NCBI GenBank assembly: GCA_002862095.1
Contig: PHSQ01000001.1
Location: forward strand, 1,116,001 to 1,180,000
DNA: 64,000 nucleotides
Source: Methylocystis sp. KS32
GTDB lineage: Bacteria > Pseudomonadota > Alphaproteobacteria > Rhizobiales > Beijerinckiaceae
Reading direction: 5' to 3'
Shown here: positions 63,209-64,000 of the stretch, one piece after another
Layout of the letters: each line of letters starts with the position of its first letter
Numbering within the stretch: the first letter of the stretch is position 1
Position numbers and translations under genes: made by a program
Notes under the pieces: generated by a model
Databases searched by the model: none
Seen by the model: the letters and a program-made list of their open reading frames with translations, nothing else
What the model was told of the DNA's origin: nothing

Positions 63209-64000
63209 CGCCGCTTCCTCGCCGCTATCGCGGCCCGATAGCCTTCGATGACGCCGTCAACCATCCCTTGAAGCGAAAAGCGCGCCGCCACATAGTTGGC
63301 GAGCTGACCAGATCTTTGCTGCTGAACATTTTGATGTTCTTCGAGTGCGCTCTTTAGTGCTTCGACTAGGGCGTTTGGGTCGCCGCTTGGAATGAGGCGA
63401 TCTCCGTAGGGCCCAAAAATCTCGGCCATGCCGCCGACCCGCGTCGCGACAATTGGCTTATGCGCTCCCGCCGCTTCCAGGACGATGTACGGCAGCGACT
63501 CTGAACGGCTCGGAACGACCAGAATGCGCCCCTGCGCGAAGGCCTCCCTCGCCGACATCGGCGCCTTGAAGGATAATCGATCGGCGACCCCGAGCGTTTC
63601 CGCTCGGCGGATGAGCGCGCTTTTCTCGACGCCGTCTCCGACGAGAACGAGCCGAGGCCGACGCTGCATACTAATTTCCAATAACTTCAAGGCGTCGATG
63701 AGTGTGTCGAGTCCCTTGGCGAAGCGAAACTCTCCGACGTAGAGAAGATCGGCAGCGTTTTCTTCCAGGGCTACGGGCTGCAGTTCGCTCGGGGAGATGC
63801 CATTTTGAACGATACGAGCCAGACCCCGCGGTTCGCCGACGAAGATGCGAAATCGATCCGCGATGAAGGCGCTTTCGAACAGCAGCAGATCCGTGCGCCG
63901 GGCTAGAACGCGCTCCGTGAGCATGAAAACGCGATGCTCCAGGGAGCCGGGATGATAATTCAAGCTTCCGCCATGCGGCGTGTAGGCGCGCACGGCGGAT
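63205..64000 (-). CDS. GT4-family glycosyltransferase (5' end beyond window)
   Basis: About 265 C-terminal residues; the frame continues off the right edge, and typical GT4 enzymes have 350-400. The GT-B C-domain shows LLYVGEFRFAKGLDTLIDALK, the nucleotide-sugar ExFG-like stretch VVPSRSESLPYIVLEAAGAHKPIVATRVGGMAEIFG (E-x7-E), and KKSALI-type middle. Preceding N-domain text SAVRAYTPHGGSLNYHPG also fits. Probably builds a surface polysaccharide together with the adjacent ligase-like protein. Confidence 0.9.
   Translation of the reverse strand, partial: SAVRAYTPHGGSLNYHPGSLEHRVFMLTERVLARRTDLLLFESAFIADRFRIFVGEPRGLARIVQNGISPSELQPVALEENAADLLYVGEFRFAKGLDTLIDALKLLEISMQRRPRLVLVGDGVEKSALIRRAETLGVADRLSFKAPMSAREAFAQGRILVVPSRSESLPYIVLEAAGAHKPIVATRVGGMAEIFGPYGDRLIPSGDPNALVEALKSALEEHQNVQQQRSGQLANYVAARFSLQGMVDGVIEGYRAAIAARKRR

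Overview
The window is high-GC, densely coded chromosomal DNA from an alphaproteobacterium, most likely of the order Hyphomicrobiales (Rhizobiales). Five things point there: an F1-only atpHAGDC operon, a primase lacking its zinc ligands, a GTTC-N7-GTTC LexA box between ssb and uvrA, TTAA-N7-TTAA (CtrA-type) sites, and a giant membrane-anchored coiled-coil protein of the growth-pole-ring (GPR/RgsE) type. The NAD-linked molybdenum formate dehydrogenase operon fits a methylotroph or methanotroph-related organism, but nothing here proves that. I see no prophage, insertion sequence, CRISPR array or rRNA. The region is almost all housekeeping genes.

Layout. 1-4.8 kb (minus): serA (its last codons lie outside the window), serC, and a capsule-export pair kpsE/kpsT with no kpsM. 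5-7.5 kb (plus): an ABC-auxiliary lipoprotein, a 2Fe-2S ferredoxin and a thioredoxin-reductase-like ferredoxin-NADP reductase. 7.5-10.2 kb (minus): a CobW/ZNG1-type GTPase overlapping a D,D-carboxypeptidase. 10.4-17.4 kb (plus): LysR regulator fdsR, then fdsG-fdsB-fdsA-fdhD(fdsC)-fdsD. 17.5-21 kb: oligopeptidase B and O-acetylhomoserine sulfhydrylase, then BrnA-like and DUF1289 genes (minus). 21.7-26 kb: dnaG and rpoD. 26-31 kb (minus): atpC, atpD, atpG, atpA, atpH. 31.4-34.4 kb (plus): mtnP, apt and a YafK-type L,D-transpeptidase. Then leuB (minus), a small secreted unknown, secG, pyrG, and on the minus strand murJ, a GtrB-like glycosyltransferase, gluQ, cmk, aroA, tRNA-Gly(CCC), a small DUF protein and lysC. 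ubiG and an IalB-like protein follow on plus. 48.9-56.5 kb (minus) is a single 2533-codon gene for the GPR-like protein. It is divergent from a small Hpt phosphotransfer gene. The window closes with a solute-binding protein, ssb, uvrA, an O-antigen-ligase-like membrane protein and a glycosyltransferase cut by the right edge.

How the genes fit together. The fds cluster encodes the whole soluble formate dehydrogenase, its sulfuration factor and its probable regulator, with a palindrome of LysR type just before fdsG. secG, murJ, the carboxypeptidase, the L,D-transpeptidase and the GPR-like protein belong to envelope biogenesis. dnaG, rpoD, ssb and uvrA are information genes, with a LexA box between the last two.

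The most unusual item is the GPR-like gene. It contains five consecutive 198-bp (66-residue) tandem copies that are nearly identical even at synonymous positions, inside a longer series of diverged 33-residue units. The promoter region it shares with the Hpt gene carries two near-consensus CtrA sites, and a perfect CtrA-type site lies between dnaG and rpoD. Together these suggest, but do not prove, a cell-cycle-controlled polar growth locus whose scaffold protein changes length by repeat recombination.
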